From positions 46,554-110,553 of the forward strand of contig NZ_AZEL01000056.1 in NCBI RefSeq assembly GCF_001434975.1: a stretch of 64,000 nucleotides of DNA. Reading direction: 5' to 3'. Of this stretch, positions 16,624 to 25,081 are shown piece by piece. The notes under the pieces were generated by a model that was given only the letters and a program-made list of their open reading frames with translations, did not search any database and was not told where the DNA came from. How positions within the stretch are numbered: the first letter of the stretch is position 1; each line of letters starts with the position of its first letter. The position numbers were made by a program, and so were the translations under genes. Source of the DNA: Lactobacillus gallinarum DSM 10532 = JCM 2011 (GTDB taxonomy: Bacteria; Bacillota; Bacilli; Lactobacillales; Lactobacillaceae).

Positions 16624-17271
16624 GTGATTCAAGTTATTGTTTTAAGCGGGCCAATTGGAGCCGGGAAATCCAGTTTAACCAGTATTTTAGCAGAGCACCT
16701 AGGTACACAAGCATTTTACGAAGGCGTTGATAGTAACCCTGTTTTGCCGCTTTATTATAAGGATATGAAGCGTTACACTTTTTTACTTAACACTTATTTG
16801 CTTAACCACCGTTTAGCTCAAATCAATCAAGCTATTAAAGATAAGAACAGCGTATCCGATCGTTCTATCTATGAAGATGCGCTTTTCTTCAAGATGAACG
16901 CTGACAGCAAGGTCGCAGATCCTACAGAATTTAAGATCTATGATGACTTGCTTGAAAACATGATGGAAGATACGCCAGGCAACCCAAGCAAGAAGCCCGA
17001 TTTGCTTATCTACATCCATGTTTCACTTGATACCATGCTTAAGCGCATTAAAAAGCGTGGTCGTTCATTTGAACAAATCAGCACAGATCCAGGCTTGAAG
17101 GATTACTACGCTAGATTGCTCAGATACTATGAGCCTTGGTATGAACAATATGATGCTTCTCCTAAGATGGCTATTAATGGTGACAAACTTGATTTTGTTT
17201 CTAGCATGGATGCCCAAAGAGAAGTATTGAAGGAAATTGATGAGAAGTTGCACGAAATCGGTAACTTATAA
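16624..17271 (+). CDS. Deoxynucleoside kinase, first of a tandem pair (dAK/dGK type)
   Basis: 215 residues. It phosphorylates a deoxynucleoside for salvage. P-loop GPIGAGKSS at the N terminus, [11 protein letters not shown] (substrate and catalytic), and the lid RIKKRGR are seen. L. acidophilus R-26 is known to have tandem genes for a heterodimeric deoxyadenosine/deoxyguanosine kinase, and this pair matches it; the length fits dAK, but which copy is which is inference. I chose GTG 16624, which gives the standard start VIQVIVLSG. The first 48 coding bases after codon 3 equal those of the next gene. Confidence 0.88.
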   Translation: MIQVIVLSGPIGAGKSSLTSILAEHLGTQAFYEGVDSNPVLPLYYKDMKRYTFLLNTYLLNHRLAQINQAIKDKNSVSDRSIYEDALFFKMNADSKVADPTEFKIYDDLLENMMEDTPGNPSKKPDLLIYIHVSLDTMLKRIKKRGRSFEQISTDPGLKDYYARLLRYYEPWYEQYDASPKMAINGDKLDFVSSMDAQREVLKEIDEKLHEIGNL

Positions 17272-17295
17272 GACTGAATAAAAAGAAGGAACGTG

Positions 17296-17982
17296 ATGAC
17301 AGTTATTGTTTTAAGCGGGCCAATTGGAGCCGGGAAATCCAGTTTAACAGGTATTTTATCCAAATATTTAGGTACTAAGCCATTTTATGAAAGTGTTGAC
17401 GACAATCCAGTTCTGCCACTCTTTTATGCTGATCCTAAGAAATATGCTTTCTTATTGCAGGTATACTTCTTAAACACGCGTTTTCACAGCATTAAAGATG
17501 CTCTTACTGAAGATAATAATGTACTCGATCGTTCTATCTACGAAGATGCGCTCTTCTTCCAAATGAACGCTGACATTGGTCGTGCAACCTCAGAAGAAGT
17601 GGATACTTACTATGAACTTCTGCACAATATGATGAACGAGCTTGAAAGAATGCCTAAGAAGAATCCAGATTTGCTTGTTCATATTAATGTTTCATATGAC
17701 ACCATGATTAAACGGATTAAAAAGCGTGGTCGTCCATATGAACAATTGAGTTATGACTCAACTCTAGAAGACTACTATAAGCGTCTGCTTCGCTATTACA
17801 AGCCTTGGTATGAGAATTACGATTACTCACCAAAGATGGAAATCGATGGCGATAAACTAGATTTCATGGCTAATCCAGCCGACAAGCAAGTAGTCTTGGA
17901 TCAAATCACAGACAAATTAAAAGAAATGGGAAAGCTTCCTGAAGATTGGAAAAAGCCAACAGATATCCAAATCGAAGCATAA
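17296..17982 (+). CDS. Deoxynucleoside kinase, second of the tandem pair (dGK/dAK type)
   Basis: 228 residues, a paralogue of the preceding gene with the same P-loop [21 protein letters not shown] and RIKKRGR, plus a short C-terminal extension. The partners form a heterodimer in L. acidophilus R-26. It starts 24 nt after the first gene. ATG 17296 is preferred over the overlapping GTG 17293. A Noc-box-like palindrome and a terminator follow its stop. Confidence 0.88.
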   Translation: MTVIVLSGPIGAGKSSLTGILSKYLGTKPFYESVDDNPVLPLFYADPKKYAFLLQVYFLNTRFHSIKDALTEDNNVLDRSIYEDALFFQMNADIGRATSEEVDTYYELLHNMMNELERMPKKNPDLLVHINVSYDTMIKRIKKRGRPYEQLSYDSTLEDYYKRLLRYYKPWYENYDYSPKMEIDGDKLDFMANPADKQVVLDQITDKLKEMGKLPEDWKKPTDIQIEA

Positions 17983-17995
17983 TTTCCTAGGAAAT
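17982..17995. promoter_or_regulatory. Noc-box-like palindrome
   Basis: ATTTCCTAGGAAAT is a perfect palindrome with two central differences from the Noc consensus. The same 14-mer recurs at 20554. It overlaps the stop codon region of the kinase gene. Confidence 0.45.
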
Positions 17996-17998
17996 AAT

Positions 17999-18027
17999 AA
18001 ACCGCATAGAAATTCTATGCGGTTTTT
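17999..18027. terminator. Bidirectional terminator between kinase and HAD genes
   Basis: AAACCGCATAG-AAATT-CTATGCGGTTTTT. Confidence 0.92.
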
Positions 18028-18029
18028 CT

Positions 18030-18830
18030 TTATTCAAATTTTGCCAACGCTTCAGCAATTCCATCATGATTATTATCGAGCGTCACATGATCTAAGCCAA
18101 TCTTCTCTTTTAATTCTGCGGGTGCATTACCCATTAAAATTGGATGACCTACTTCTTCCAGCATTTCTTCATCATTATAGTTATCACCTAAAGCAATGCA
18201 ATCTTTTAGTGGTATCCTGTATTCTTTCGCTAAAATTGCTACTGCACTGGCCTTGCTTACGCCTTTTAGTACGACTTCTAGTAGTGTTTTTGAGGATCTG
18301 ACAAAGCTCAAATCTGGGAATTTTTTAATCAATTCTTTTTGCATACGATCAAGTTCTTCTGGTTTGCCCATGATCAAAGCCTTGTGTACGCCCTGCAATT
18401 GCTCAATTTGATCAACAGTAACCGGAGTGGCCTTAACATCGACAATTTTCTCTTCATGTTCAACCAGCGGACTCTTTTCTTTAGCGCAATACCACACATA
18501 GCCGCTATAGATATTCCAAGCCGAGCCATTATTTTGCTCATCTACATAACGACAGATTGCGGCAGCTTTTTTTGCATCAAAGAAGCGCGTAATTAAGGCT
18601 CTCCCCGTTTCATCCAAGGCTAAGGCACCGTTATAGGCAATCATCGGGAAAACCTTCAGAATCTGCCCTACTGCAGTGGTAATTCCCTTAGGAAGGCGCG
18701 CAGAAGCTGGAATAAAAACATTTCCTTTAATAATCTGTTGGCGGATTGCATCACGCGTTTTTGGCGTTACCTTCAATTCATCATTAATTAACGTGCCATC
18801 AATATCTGAAAAAATAAGTTTTGCGGACAT
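18030..18830 (-). CDS. Cof-type HAD-family sugar phosphatase
   Basis: 266 residues. The HAD motif I is FSDIDGTL at the N terminus, and the C-terminal ALGDNYNDEEML is motif IV that binds Mg. The type IIB cap between them is that of Cof/YidA phosphatases, which dephosphorylate sugar phosphates or flavin mononucleotide. The specific substrate cannot be read. AAGGGTGAG precedes the ATG. Confidence 0.9.
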   Translation of the reverse strand: MSAKLIFSDIDGTLINDELKVTPKTRDAIRQQIIKGNVFIPASARLPKGITTAVGQILKVFPMIAYNGALALDETGRALITRFFDAKKAAAICRYVDEQNNGSAWNIYSGYVWYCAKEKSPLVEHEEKIVDVKATPVTVDQIEQLQGVHKALIMGKPEELDRMQKELIKKFPDLSFVRSSKTLLEVVLKGVSKASAVAILAKEYRIPLKDCIALGDNYNDEEMLEEVGHPILMGNAPAELKEKIGLDHVTLDNNHDGIAEALAKFE

Positions 18831-19023
18831 TTGCTCACCCTTAATCTCTTTAATCTATGTAATTAAGAATAATGCTAAAAAACTGATAATGAAAGTAATT
18901 TGGTGCTTAAAGTCTATCTCTGTACAGCAAATTATAATAAATCAGTATAATCTATTGATAATAATTCGTGTTTACAAATTTAATCATGAATGCTAAAGTA
19001 TAATAGTTGCTTTAAAAAAGTAA

Positions 19024-19036
19024 AAACACGAACAAT
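19024..19036 (+). promoter_or_regulatory. PurBox-like sequence before the first NCS2 permease
   Basis: AAACACGAACAAT matches the PurR-box pattern AWWWCCGAACWWT at 11 of 13 positions. An opposing ATTCGTG lies at 18966-18972. A related sequence precedes the second permease at 21386. Confidence 0.35.
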
Positions 19037-19053
19037 TATTTGGAGAGAGTTTT

Positions 19054-20361
19054 ATGAATTTTATTAGGAAATATTTTCAACTAGATAAATACAATACCAG
19101 CATTAAAGTCGAATTTATTGCTGGTTTGACTACTTTCATTAGTATGTCATACATTTTGTTTGTTAACCCTAGCGTTTTAGGTGCCAGTGGCATGAACACA
19201 GGTGCTGTCTTTACTGCTACTGCTTTAGCCAGTGCGCTTGGTACTGCAATCATGGGTATTGTTGCTAACTACCCAATTGGTGAAGCTCCTGCTCTTGGTA
19301 TTAACGCATTCTTCGCTTACACCGTTTGTGTTGGGATGCATGTTTCATGGCAAACTGCCTTAGCCAGCGTTTTCGTTGCATCAATCATCTTTATTTTGAT
19401 CACTCTGTTCAAATTACGTGAGAAGATCATTGATTCAATTCCAGCTGACTTAAAGTTTGCTATCTCATCAGGTATCGGTTTGTTCATTGCCTTCTTAGGT
19501 TTACAAAACGGTAAGTTAATCGTCGCAAATAAATCAACTTTGGTTGGCTTAGGCTCACTTCACGATCCACTTGTTTGGATCACCATCTTTGGTTTGCTTG
19601 TAACTGTTATCTTGATGATTTTGGGCGTTCCAGGTGCGATCTTCATCGGTATGGTTTTGGCCGCTATTTTCGGTATTTGTACTGGTCAAATTGCATTGCC
19701 ACACAAGGTGATCTCAACTGCTCCAAGTTTGGCTCCAACTTTTGGTCAAGCTATCTTCCACGTTAAGGATATTAATTCCGTTCAAATGTGGGTTGTTGTC
19801 TTAACCTTCTTACTTGTTACTTTCTTCGATACTGCTGGTACTTTGATCGGTTTGGCTCAACAAGCCGGCTTTATGAAGAACAACAAGATGCCACGTGTTG
19901 GTAAAGCTTTAGCTGCTGACTCAAGTGCGATGGCTGTTGGTTCAATTCTTGGTACTTCACCAGTTGGTGCGTTCGTTGAATCAAGTGCCGGTATTGCCGT
20001 TGGTGGTAGAACTGGTTTGACTGCCGTCTTTGTAGCAATCTTCTTCTTGATCTCAATGATCTTCAGTCCACTTTTGGGCGTGTTCACTAGTCAAGTTACT
20101 GCACCAGCTTTGATTATCGTTGGTGTCTTGATGGCACAAAATACTGCTCATATTCACTGGAACAAGTTAGAAATTGCGGTTCCTGCATTCCTTATTATTT
20201 TAGGTATGCCACTTACCTACTCAATTTCTGATGGTTTGTCATGGGGGATGATTTCTTACCCAATCTGCATGCTTGCAGCTAAGCGTGGTAAGGAAGTCAC
20301 ACCGATGATGTGGGTACTATTTGTAGTATTCCTGATCTTCTTATGGGTTTTGAATTTCTAA
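19054..20361 (+). CDS. NCS2-family purine permease 1 (PbuG/AzgA-like)
   Basis: 435 residues, about 12 to 14 helices. It imports a purine base (guanine, hypoxanthine or adenine) with protons. Landmarks are TTFISMSYILFVNPSVL, APALGINAFFAY and TFFDTAGTLIG, with the paralogue-wide ending GMPLTYSISDGLSWG. Three such genes lie within 5.4 kb, separated only by a MerR gene and a riboswitch. GGAGAG precedes the ATG. Exact ligand unknown. Confidence 0.92.
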   Translation: MNFIRKYFQLDKYNTSIKVEFIAGLTTFISMSYILFVNPSVLGASGMNTGAVFTATALASALGTAIMGIVANYPIGEAPALGINAFFAYTVCVGMHVSWQTALASVFVASIIFILITLFKLREKIIDSIPADLKFAISSGIGLFIAFLGLQNGKLIVANKSTLVGLGSLHDPLVWITIFGLLVTVILMILGVPGAIFIGMVLAAIFGICTGQIALPHKVISTAPSLAPTFGQAIFHVKDINSVQMWVVVLTFLLVTFFDTAGTLIGLAQQAGFMKNNKMPRVGKALAADSSAMAVGSILGTSPVGAFVESSAGIAVGGRTGLTAVFVAIFFLISMIFSPLLGVFTSQVTAPALIIVGVLMAQNTAHIHWNKLEIAVPAFLIILGMPLTYSISDGLSWGMISYPICMLAAKRGKEVTPMMWVLFVVFLIFLWVLNF

Positions 20362-20370
20362 CCGAATAAT

Positions 20371-20425
20371 AAAAAGAAAGACTAGTAATCTTCGTTGAAA
20401 AGCGTTGATTTACTAGTCTTTTTTA
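20371..20425 (+). terminator. Terminator after NCS2 permease 1
   Basis: AAAGACTAGTAATC pairs with GATTTACTAGTCTTT around a 16-nt loop, followed by a T-run. Confidence 0.8.
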
Positions 20426-20440
20426 CTACTTGGATTCATA

Positions 20441-20548
20441 TATTTATGTCGATTATAATCGATATAAATGCAAAAATCATCAGCCTTATCGATCATAATC
20501 GATAAAAACATAAAAATGGAGTATTTTCTCGACTATAATCTATACAAT
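20441..20548. repeat. Three palindromes in exact 40-bp periodicity
   Basis: The cores TCGATTATAATCGA (20449), TCGATCATAATCGA (20489) and TCGACTATAATCTA (20529) start exactly 40 bp apart. The middle one extends to TTATCGATCATAATCGATAA. The stretches after each core also share AAA- and CA-rich bases. The array lies between the ends of convergent genes, so it is not an ordinary promoter operator. Confidence 0.75.
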
Positions 20549-20553
20549 ACTCC

Positions 20554-20567
20554 ATTTCCTAGGAAAT
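20554..20567. promoter_or_regulatory. Noc-box-like palindrome
   Basis: ATTTCCTAGGAAAT, identical to 17982-17995, directly after the 40-bp array and before the end of the merR gene. Confidence 0.45.
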
Positions 20568-20568
20568 A

Positions 20569-21303
20569 TTATCGTGCAATTTCTAAACAATATGACTTCT
20601 GGTGACATTTTGGACAAGCTAGTCTTCTAAATTTTGGTGTATGAGCTGAAAAAATAAATGTAATCAATGCCGGAATAAATTTGGTCCCACAATTAGGACA
20701 AACATATTCTACTTGGTCATAGTAGTATTTTGTCAAAAAAGCAGTTACCCCTAAAACTAAGATCAACATAATCGCTATGCTCAGCCACATCGCAGATAAG
20801 GCATCACTTTGTTTAAACTGGTATGCACTGAAGATGCCAACTACTTCAATTAATAGAATTGAAAAACCAAACAACCACATTTTTCTTCTTAAGTTAGCTA
20901 ATCTAGTTTCTTTTTTCATAATTTTCGCAATGTCTGTTAAACCATCTGCATCTATTTTTCGTGTAGCAATTGTCTTTGCTAAATGACGTAATTTTGTTTG
21001 CCTTCGTTTTAAATCTGCAATCTGCTCATCATTTTCCTCAATTTGTTTTTGAAAGAGCAATAGCAGTGAATCTGGTCCTTTTCGATCATTAAGTAATTGC
21101 TTGATCTGTTTAATCGAAAAGTTTAATTCTCGTAGGTAATTGATCAGCTCTAATTTTTGAATCTGCTCTTCGCCATAATAGCGATAGCCGTTTTCACCAA
21201 TAGATTCCGGCTTGACCAAATCTTTTTGATCATAGAACCGAATTGCACGCGTCGTCATGTTTAGCATTTTTGCGACATCACCAATAGAATATTTCTGCGA
21301 CAT
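20569..21303 (-). CDS. MerR-family regulator with membrane helices and a zinc ribbon
   Basis: 244 residues: an N-terminal MerR DNA-binding domain (YSIGDVAKMLNMTTRAIRFYDQ), a coiled dimer helix to about 140, two hydrophobic helices (about 145-165 and 172-192), and a C-terminal zinc-ribbon-like part with CPNC and CPKC. A MerR protein tethered in the membrane with a metal-binding tail is unusual and suggests sensing at the envelope. I chose ATG 21303, nine bases after GGAGG, over GTG 21312. Its promoter has the MerR-type 19-nt spacer. Confidence 0.82.
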   Translation of the reverse strand: MSQKYSIGDVAKMLNMTTRAIRFYDQKDLVKPESIGENGYRYYGEEQIQKLELINYLRELNFSIKQIKQLLNDRKGPDSLLLLFQKQIEENDEQIADLKRRQTKLRHLAKTIATRKIDADGLTDIAKIMKKETRLANLRRKMWLFGFSILLIEVVGIFSAYQFKQSDALSAMWLSIAIMLILVLGVTAFLTKYYYDQVEYVCPNCGTKFIPALITFIFSAHTPKFRRLACPKCHQKSYCLEIAR

Positions 21304-21323
21304 TGCTGTCACCTCCTAATTTA

Positions 21324-21354
21324 AATATACGGTTTTACCCTAGGTTAAGGTCAA
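21324..21354 (-). promoter_or_regulatory. MerR-type promoter with 19-nt spacer
   Basis: On the minus strand TTGACC and TATATT are 19 nt apart, and the spacer carries a dyad (CCTTAACC-TAGGGTAAAACC). Long spacers with a dyad are the hallmark of promoters activated by MerR proteins, so autoregulation is likely. Confidence 0.75.
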
Positions 21355-21481
21355 GTTTTTTCTAAAATGAAGCGTATTCATTGATAAAATCGAACAAAAT
21401 CTGTATTTCATATTGTAATTATTAACTATTTAGGTATAATTTTAAGTAAATGTTCATCTTATATAAATTTTGGAGGTTTAA

Positions 21482-22792
21482 ATGAACGTTATTAGCCAAT
21501 TTTTTCATCTAAAAGAGAACAATACCTCTTTTAAAACCGAACTATTAGCCGGCCTGACTACTTTTGTTAGTATGTCATACATCCTTTTCGTTAACCCAAA
21601 CGTTCTGGGAGCCAGCGGAATGGATAAAGGAGCATTATTCACTGTAACTGCTCTTTCTGCCGCATTCACCTGTGTGGTCATGGGATTGGTCGCCAATTAC
21701 CCGATTGCCTCGGCCCCTACATTAGGATTAAACGCATTCTTCACCTATACCGTTTGCCTTGGTATGAAGGTGAAATGGCAAACTGCATTAGCCGCCGTTT
21801 TAGTGGCATCTATTCTTTTCATCATTTTAACTGTTTTTAAAGTACGTGAAATGATTATTGATGCAATTCCTGCAGATATTAAATATGCCATCTCTGCTGG
21901 TATCGGTCTCTTCATCGCTTTTATCGGTTTACAAGGCGGACATTTAATTCAAAATAGTGATTCTACTTTAGTAACTATTGGTTCCTTGAATAACCCTACA
22001 GTTTGGATCACTATCTTCGGATTGATCATTACTATTTTCTTGATGATTGCCCGTGTACCCGGTGCCATTTTCATTGGGATGATTTTAGCAGCGATCTTCG
22101 GTGTCGCAATTGGGCAAATCCCAATGCCTAAAGGAATTGTTTCATCTATTCCAAGCATCGCACCAACGTTTGGTCAAGCCATCTTCCATATCGGTGAAAT
22201 CAATACCGTCCAAATGTGGGTAGTAGTCTTCACCTTCCTCTTAGTAACTTTCTTCGACACTACTGGTACCTTGATCGGCTTAGTGCAACAAGCAGGCTTG
22301 ATGAAAAATAATAAAATGCCACGAGCTGGTGAAGCATTAGCTGCCGACTCTTCCGGTATGTTAGTTGGATCTGTTCTTGGTACTTCACCAGTCGGTGCTT
22401 TCGTCGAATCAAGTGCAGGTATTGCCGTTGGTGGTAAAACCGGCTTAACCGCTGTATGGGCTGGTATTTTCTTCCTTATTTCTACCATCTTCTCACCTAT
22501 CTTGAGCGTCTTCACTACCCAAGTTACTGCACCAGCCTTAATCATCGTCGGAGTTTTGATGGCTGAAAACTTAGCCCATGTTCACTGGACTGATCTTGAA
22601 ATTGCCATTCCATGCTTCTTAATCGCATTAGGGATGCCTTTGACTTACTCAATTTCAGACGGTCTTGGTTGGGGAATTGTTGTATATCCAATTTCCATGA
22701 TCGCTGCTAAGAAGTTCAGGAAGATTACACCAATGATGTGGATTCTATTTATAGTCTTTGTCATTTACTTCTTTGTTTTGAATTTTAAATAA
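21482..22792 (+). CDS. NCS2-family purine permease 2 (PbuG/AzgA-like)
   Basis: 436 residues, close paralogue of permease 1 (TTFVSMSYILFVNPNVL, APTLGLNAFFTY, TFFDTTGTLIG). It has its own start with GGAGG. A PurBox-like AAAATCGAACAAA lies at 21386-21398, before the gene. It may be controlled by PurR or by the divergent MerR protein; neither is shown. Codon use here is richer in C-ending codons than in permease 1. Confidence 0.92.
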   Translation: MNVISQFFHLKENNTSFKTELLAGLTTFVSMSYILFVNPNVLGASGMDKGALFTVTALSAAFTCVVMGLVANYPIASAPTLGLNAFFTYTVCLGMKVKWQTALAAVLVASILFIILTVFKVREMIIDAIPADIKYAISAGIGLFIAFIGLQGGHLIQNSDSTLVTIGSLNNPTVWITIFGLIITIFLMIARVPGAIFIGMILAAIFGVAIGQIPMPKGIVSSIPSIAPTFGQAIFHIGEINTVQMWVVVFTFLLVTFFDTTGTLIGLVQQAGLMKNNKMPRAGEALAADSSGMLVGSVLGTSPVGAFVESSAGIAVGGKTGLTAVWAGIFFLISTIFSPILSVFTTQVTAPALIIVGVLMAENLAHVHWTDLEIAIPCFLIALGMPLTYSISDGLGWGIVVYPISMIAAKKFRKITPMMWILFIVFVIYFFVLNFK

Positions 22793-22822
22793 ACCTTTTA
22801 CTTCATATAAAAATCTCTTTGT

Positions 22823-22864
22823 TAAAGATCAATTTAGGTCAAAAAATCTAAGTTGATCTTTTTA
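22823..22864 (+). terminator. Terminator after NCS2 permease 2
   Basis: AAAGATCAATTTAG pairs with CTAAGTTGATCTTT around a short loop, then a T-run. Confidence 0.82.
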
Positions 22865-22877
22865 TTTCCGGGGAAAT
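22864..22877. promoter_or_regulatory. Noc-box-like site, one mismatch
   Basis: ATTTCCGGGGAAAT differs from the consensus at one central base and follows the terminator directly. Confidence 0.55.
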
Positions 22878-22944
22878 AGCCACATCCTGTTCCTCCAACA
22901 CATTGCATAAAAAATAAAACTCTGCTAGAATACGACTAACGTGA

Positions 22945-23011
22945 TATCTATATATCGTCGAAATAAGGTCGACAGTTTCTACCCTGAACCAGAAATTCAG
23001 GACTATAGGTA
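22945..23011 (+). ncRNA. Guanine-type purine riboswitch
   Basis: The P1 arms TATCTATA (22945-22952) and TATAGGTA (23004-23011) pair. P2 is GTCGA/TCGAC, followed by the invariant AGTTTCTACC, P3 CTGAA/TTCAG and the junction GACTAT. The specificity base in that junction (C at 23003) is cytosine, as in guanine/hypoxanthine sensors; adenine sensors have U. A terminator follows before the permease gene. Confidence 0.93.
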
Positions 23012-23031
23012 ATTGAGGTCATAATTTGTAA

Positions 23032-23078
23032 GGCAGCTTTTACCATACTATAGTGATGGGAGAAGTTGTCTTTTTGTT
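23032..23078 (+). terminator. Riboswitch expression-platform terminator
   Basis: GGCAGCTTTTACCAT can pair with ATGGGAGAAGTTGTC (a few wobbles, one mismatch) before a T-run, just ahead of the permease ribosome site. Guanine binding should favour it and switch the gene off. Confidence 0.8.
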
Positions 23079-23113
23079 TTCTATTGTTTTTTTACACGGA
23101 GGAGTCAATCGAA

Positions 23114-24418
23114 TTGTTAAACAAAATCTTTCATTTACAAGATGCTCATACTACCGTTAAACGTGAGTTAATCGCTGCGTTAACCACCTTTGTCAGCCTC
23201 TCTTACATCTTGTTTGTTAACCCAAATATCTTAAATGCGGCTGGTATTCCTAAGGGTGCAGCCTTCACTGTTACTGCAGTTGCGACTGCAGTAGGGTGCT
23301 TCTTGATGGGTTTAATCGCCAATTATCCTATTGCTTTAGCACCAACATTGGGTAGTGGTGCTTTCTTTGCCTACAACGTTTGTGTAGGGATGAAGATTTC
23401 TTGGGAAACTGCATTAGCTGCCGTTCTTGTAGCTTCTGTTTTATTCATTTTGATTACGATTTTCAAATTGCGTGAAATCGTAGTTGATGCCATTCCTCAA
23501 GACATGAAATACGCAATTTCTGCCGGTATCGGCTTGTTCATCGCCTTTATCGGTTTAAAAAATGGCCAAATTATCGTTAACAGCGATTCAACTTTAGTTG
23601 CGTTAGGTAAATTCAGTAATCCTGCTGTATGGATCACTTTATTCGGTTTAGTCCTAACTGTAGTCTTGATGGCATTGAATGTTCCTGGCTCAATCTTTAT
23701 CGGAATGATCGTGACTGCCATTTTTGGTATGATCATTGGTCAAATTTCATTGCCACACGGTATTATTTCAGGTGCACCAAGTATCGCGCCTACTTTTGGT
23801 CAAGCAGTTTTCCATATTAAAGACATCAATACAGCTCAGCTTTGGATGGTTGTTTTAACCTTCTTGTTAGTAACTTTCTTTGATACTGCAGGTACTTTAA
23901 TTGGAATGACCGAACAAGCTGGCATGGTTGATAAAGATGGCAAGATTCCACGGATCGGTCGTGCTTTCTTAGCTGACTCAACTGCTATGGTTGAAGGTGC
24001 CATTTGTGGTACTGCTCCACTTGGTACTTCAGTAGAATCAAGCGCTGGTATCGCTATGGGCGGTAGAACTGGTTTAACCGCTATTTTTGTTGGTATCTTC
24101 TTCTTAATCAGTATGATTTTCAGTCCGCTTCTTCAGGTTATTCCAACTACAGTTACAGCACCTGCCTTGATTATTGTTGGTGTGTTAATGGCAAGCAATT
24201 TAAAGAAAATCGATTGGGATAAATTTGAAATTGCCGTTCCTGCATTCTTGACAGTTGTAGGGATGCCACTTACTTACAGTATTTCTGATGGTTTAGCATT
24301 AGGCTTGATTGCTTACCCTATTACGATGATTGCTTCTAAGCGCTACAAGGAAGTAACGCCAATGATGTATATCCTGTTTGTGGTATTTATCATATTTTTC
24401 TTGGTAACGAATTTATAG
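23114..24418 (+). CDS. NCS2-family guanine/hypoxanthine permease under riboswitch control
   Basis: 434 residues, third NCS2 paralogue (TTFVSLSYILFVNPNIL, APTLGSGAFFAY, TFFDTAGTLIG). The frame stays open into the leader, but TTG 23114 has GGAGGAG nine bases upstream and gives the same N terminus and length as the two paralogues. The guanine riboswitch makes guanine or hypoxanthine the likely cargo. Confidence 0.92.
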   Translation: MLNKIFHLQDAHTTVKRELIAALTTFVSLSYILFVNPNILNAAGIPKGAAFTVTAVATAVGCFLMGLIANYPIALAPTLGSGAFFAYNVCVGMKISWETALAAVLVASVLFILITIFKLREIVVDAIPQDMKYAISAGIGLFIAFIGLKNGQIIVNSDSTLVALGKFSNPAVWITLFGLVLTVVLMALNVPGSIFIGMIVTAIFGMIIGQISLPHGIISGAPSIAPTFGQAVFHIKDINTAQLWMVVLTFLLVTFFDTAGTLIGMTEQAGMVDKDGKIPRIGRAFLADSTAMVEGAICGTAPLGTSVESSAGIAMGGRTGLTAIFVGIFFLISMIFSPLLQVIPTTVTAPALIIVGVLMASNLKKIDWDKFEIAVPAFLTVVGMPLTYSISDGLALGLIAYPITMIASKRYKEVTPMMYILFVVFIIFFLVTNL

Positions 24419-24425
24419 AAAAATG

Positions 24426-24463
24426 AAAAGACGGTTAACTATTATTGGTTATCCGTCTTTTTT
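24426..24463 (+). terminator. Terminator after NCS2 permease 3
   Basis: AAAAGACGG-TAAC pairs with GTTA-CCGTCTTTT, followed by T's. Confidence 0.85.
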
Positions 24464-24481
24464 GGTATGATAACTATATTA

Positions 24482-24497
24482 AGTTTCACATGAAACA
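24482..24497. promoter_or_regulatory. parS-like ParB-binding site 2
   Basis: AGTTTCACATGAAACA has the same core as the site at 14638, and two differences from the general parS consensus. It is intergenic. Confidence 0.6.
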
Positions 24498-24531
24498 GAG
24501 TTATGGGAGTAAATTATTAAAATTGACTGTT

Positions 24532-24864
24532 TTATCGAGATTTAAACTCAATCTTAATAACTTTTTCGCCTTTACTAAACTTTTTCATTGAATGTAAATT
24601 TAAAAGCGATTGCGGAATCACATCAGAATTAATACGATCTATTAGTGTTAAAGCTAATATTTCTTTATTAGTTCTTAATGCATAATCAAAAGACAGTAGT
24701 AGATATTTATAGCCACGTGTTACTCTAACATTTTTACCAATCAGCTCTTTAAATTGCGGTAAAACTTGCAACTTTTGAAAAGTTGTCCCATCTTTTTTTA
24801 TATAAATACTGTTCTCATCAATGTTCTTATTTAGTGCATCCGTAAAAAAAGCAGCAGCTCCTTT
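24532..24864 (-). pseudogene. Short hypothetical reading frame, start lost or frameshifted
   Basis: The frame is open from 24864 to 24532 (about 110 codons, ending VIKIEFKSR) but has only a TTG at 24771 without a ribosome site as a possible start. An ATG at 24868 lies one frame off, and a run of seven T's at about 24843-24849 could hold a one-base insertion that split it. The family is not recognised. It may be a remnant of a replication or phage-type small gene. Confidence 0.4.
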
Positions 24865-24935
24865 TCATATTTTATGCCACATAAATGCATGAAATTTGAT
24901 TTCCTAGCTTTTACTTTTAGGCAAAGATTATCGGT

Positions 24936-25067
24936 TTAATAGATCACATTTTGGTTAACAAAATATTTATTAAAAAAGTAAGCTGCATTATATATTGCAC
25001 CATAATAACGATTTAGTCTTAAATGCTCTTTATAATTTAATCTTTTATATCCCTTTACATTTTTCAT
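24936..25067 (-). CDS. Small hypothetical protein behind a structured leader
   Basis: 43 residues, basic and rich in tyrosine and asparagine (MKNVKGYKRLNYKEHLRLN). ATG 25067 follows GGAGGAATT, a strong ribosome site, so it is likely translated or is the start of a truncated gene. A terminator-shaped hairpin sits just before its ribosome site. Function unknown. It may once have continued into the decayed frame downstream. Confidence 0.5.
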   Translation of the reverse strand: MKNVKGYKRLNYKEHLRLNRYYGAIYNAAYFFNKYFVNQNVIY

Positions 25068-25081
25068 AATTCCTCCAAAAA

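Noticed and set aside
20441..20548. The 40-bp array as a CRISPR
   Set aside because: Only three units, palindromic cores of 14 bp, AT-rich partly conserved spacers and no cas genes.
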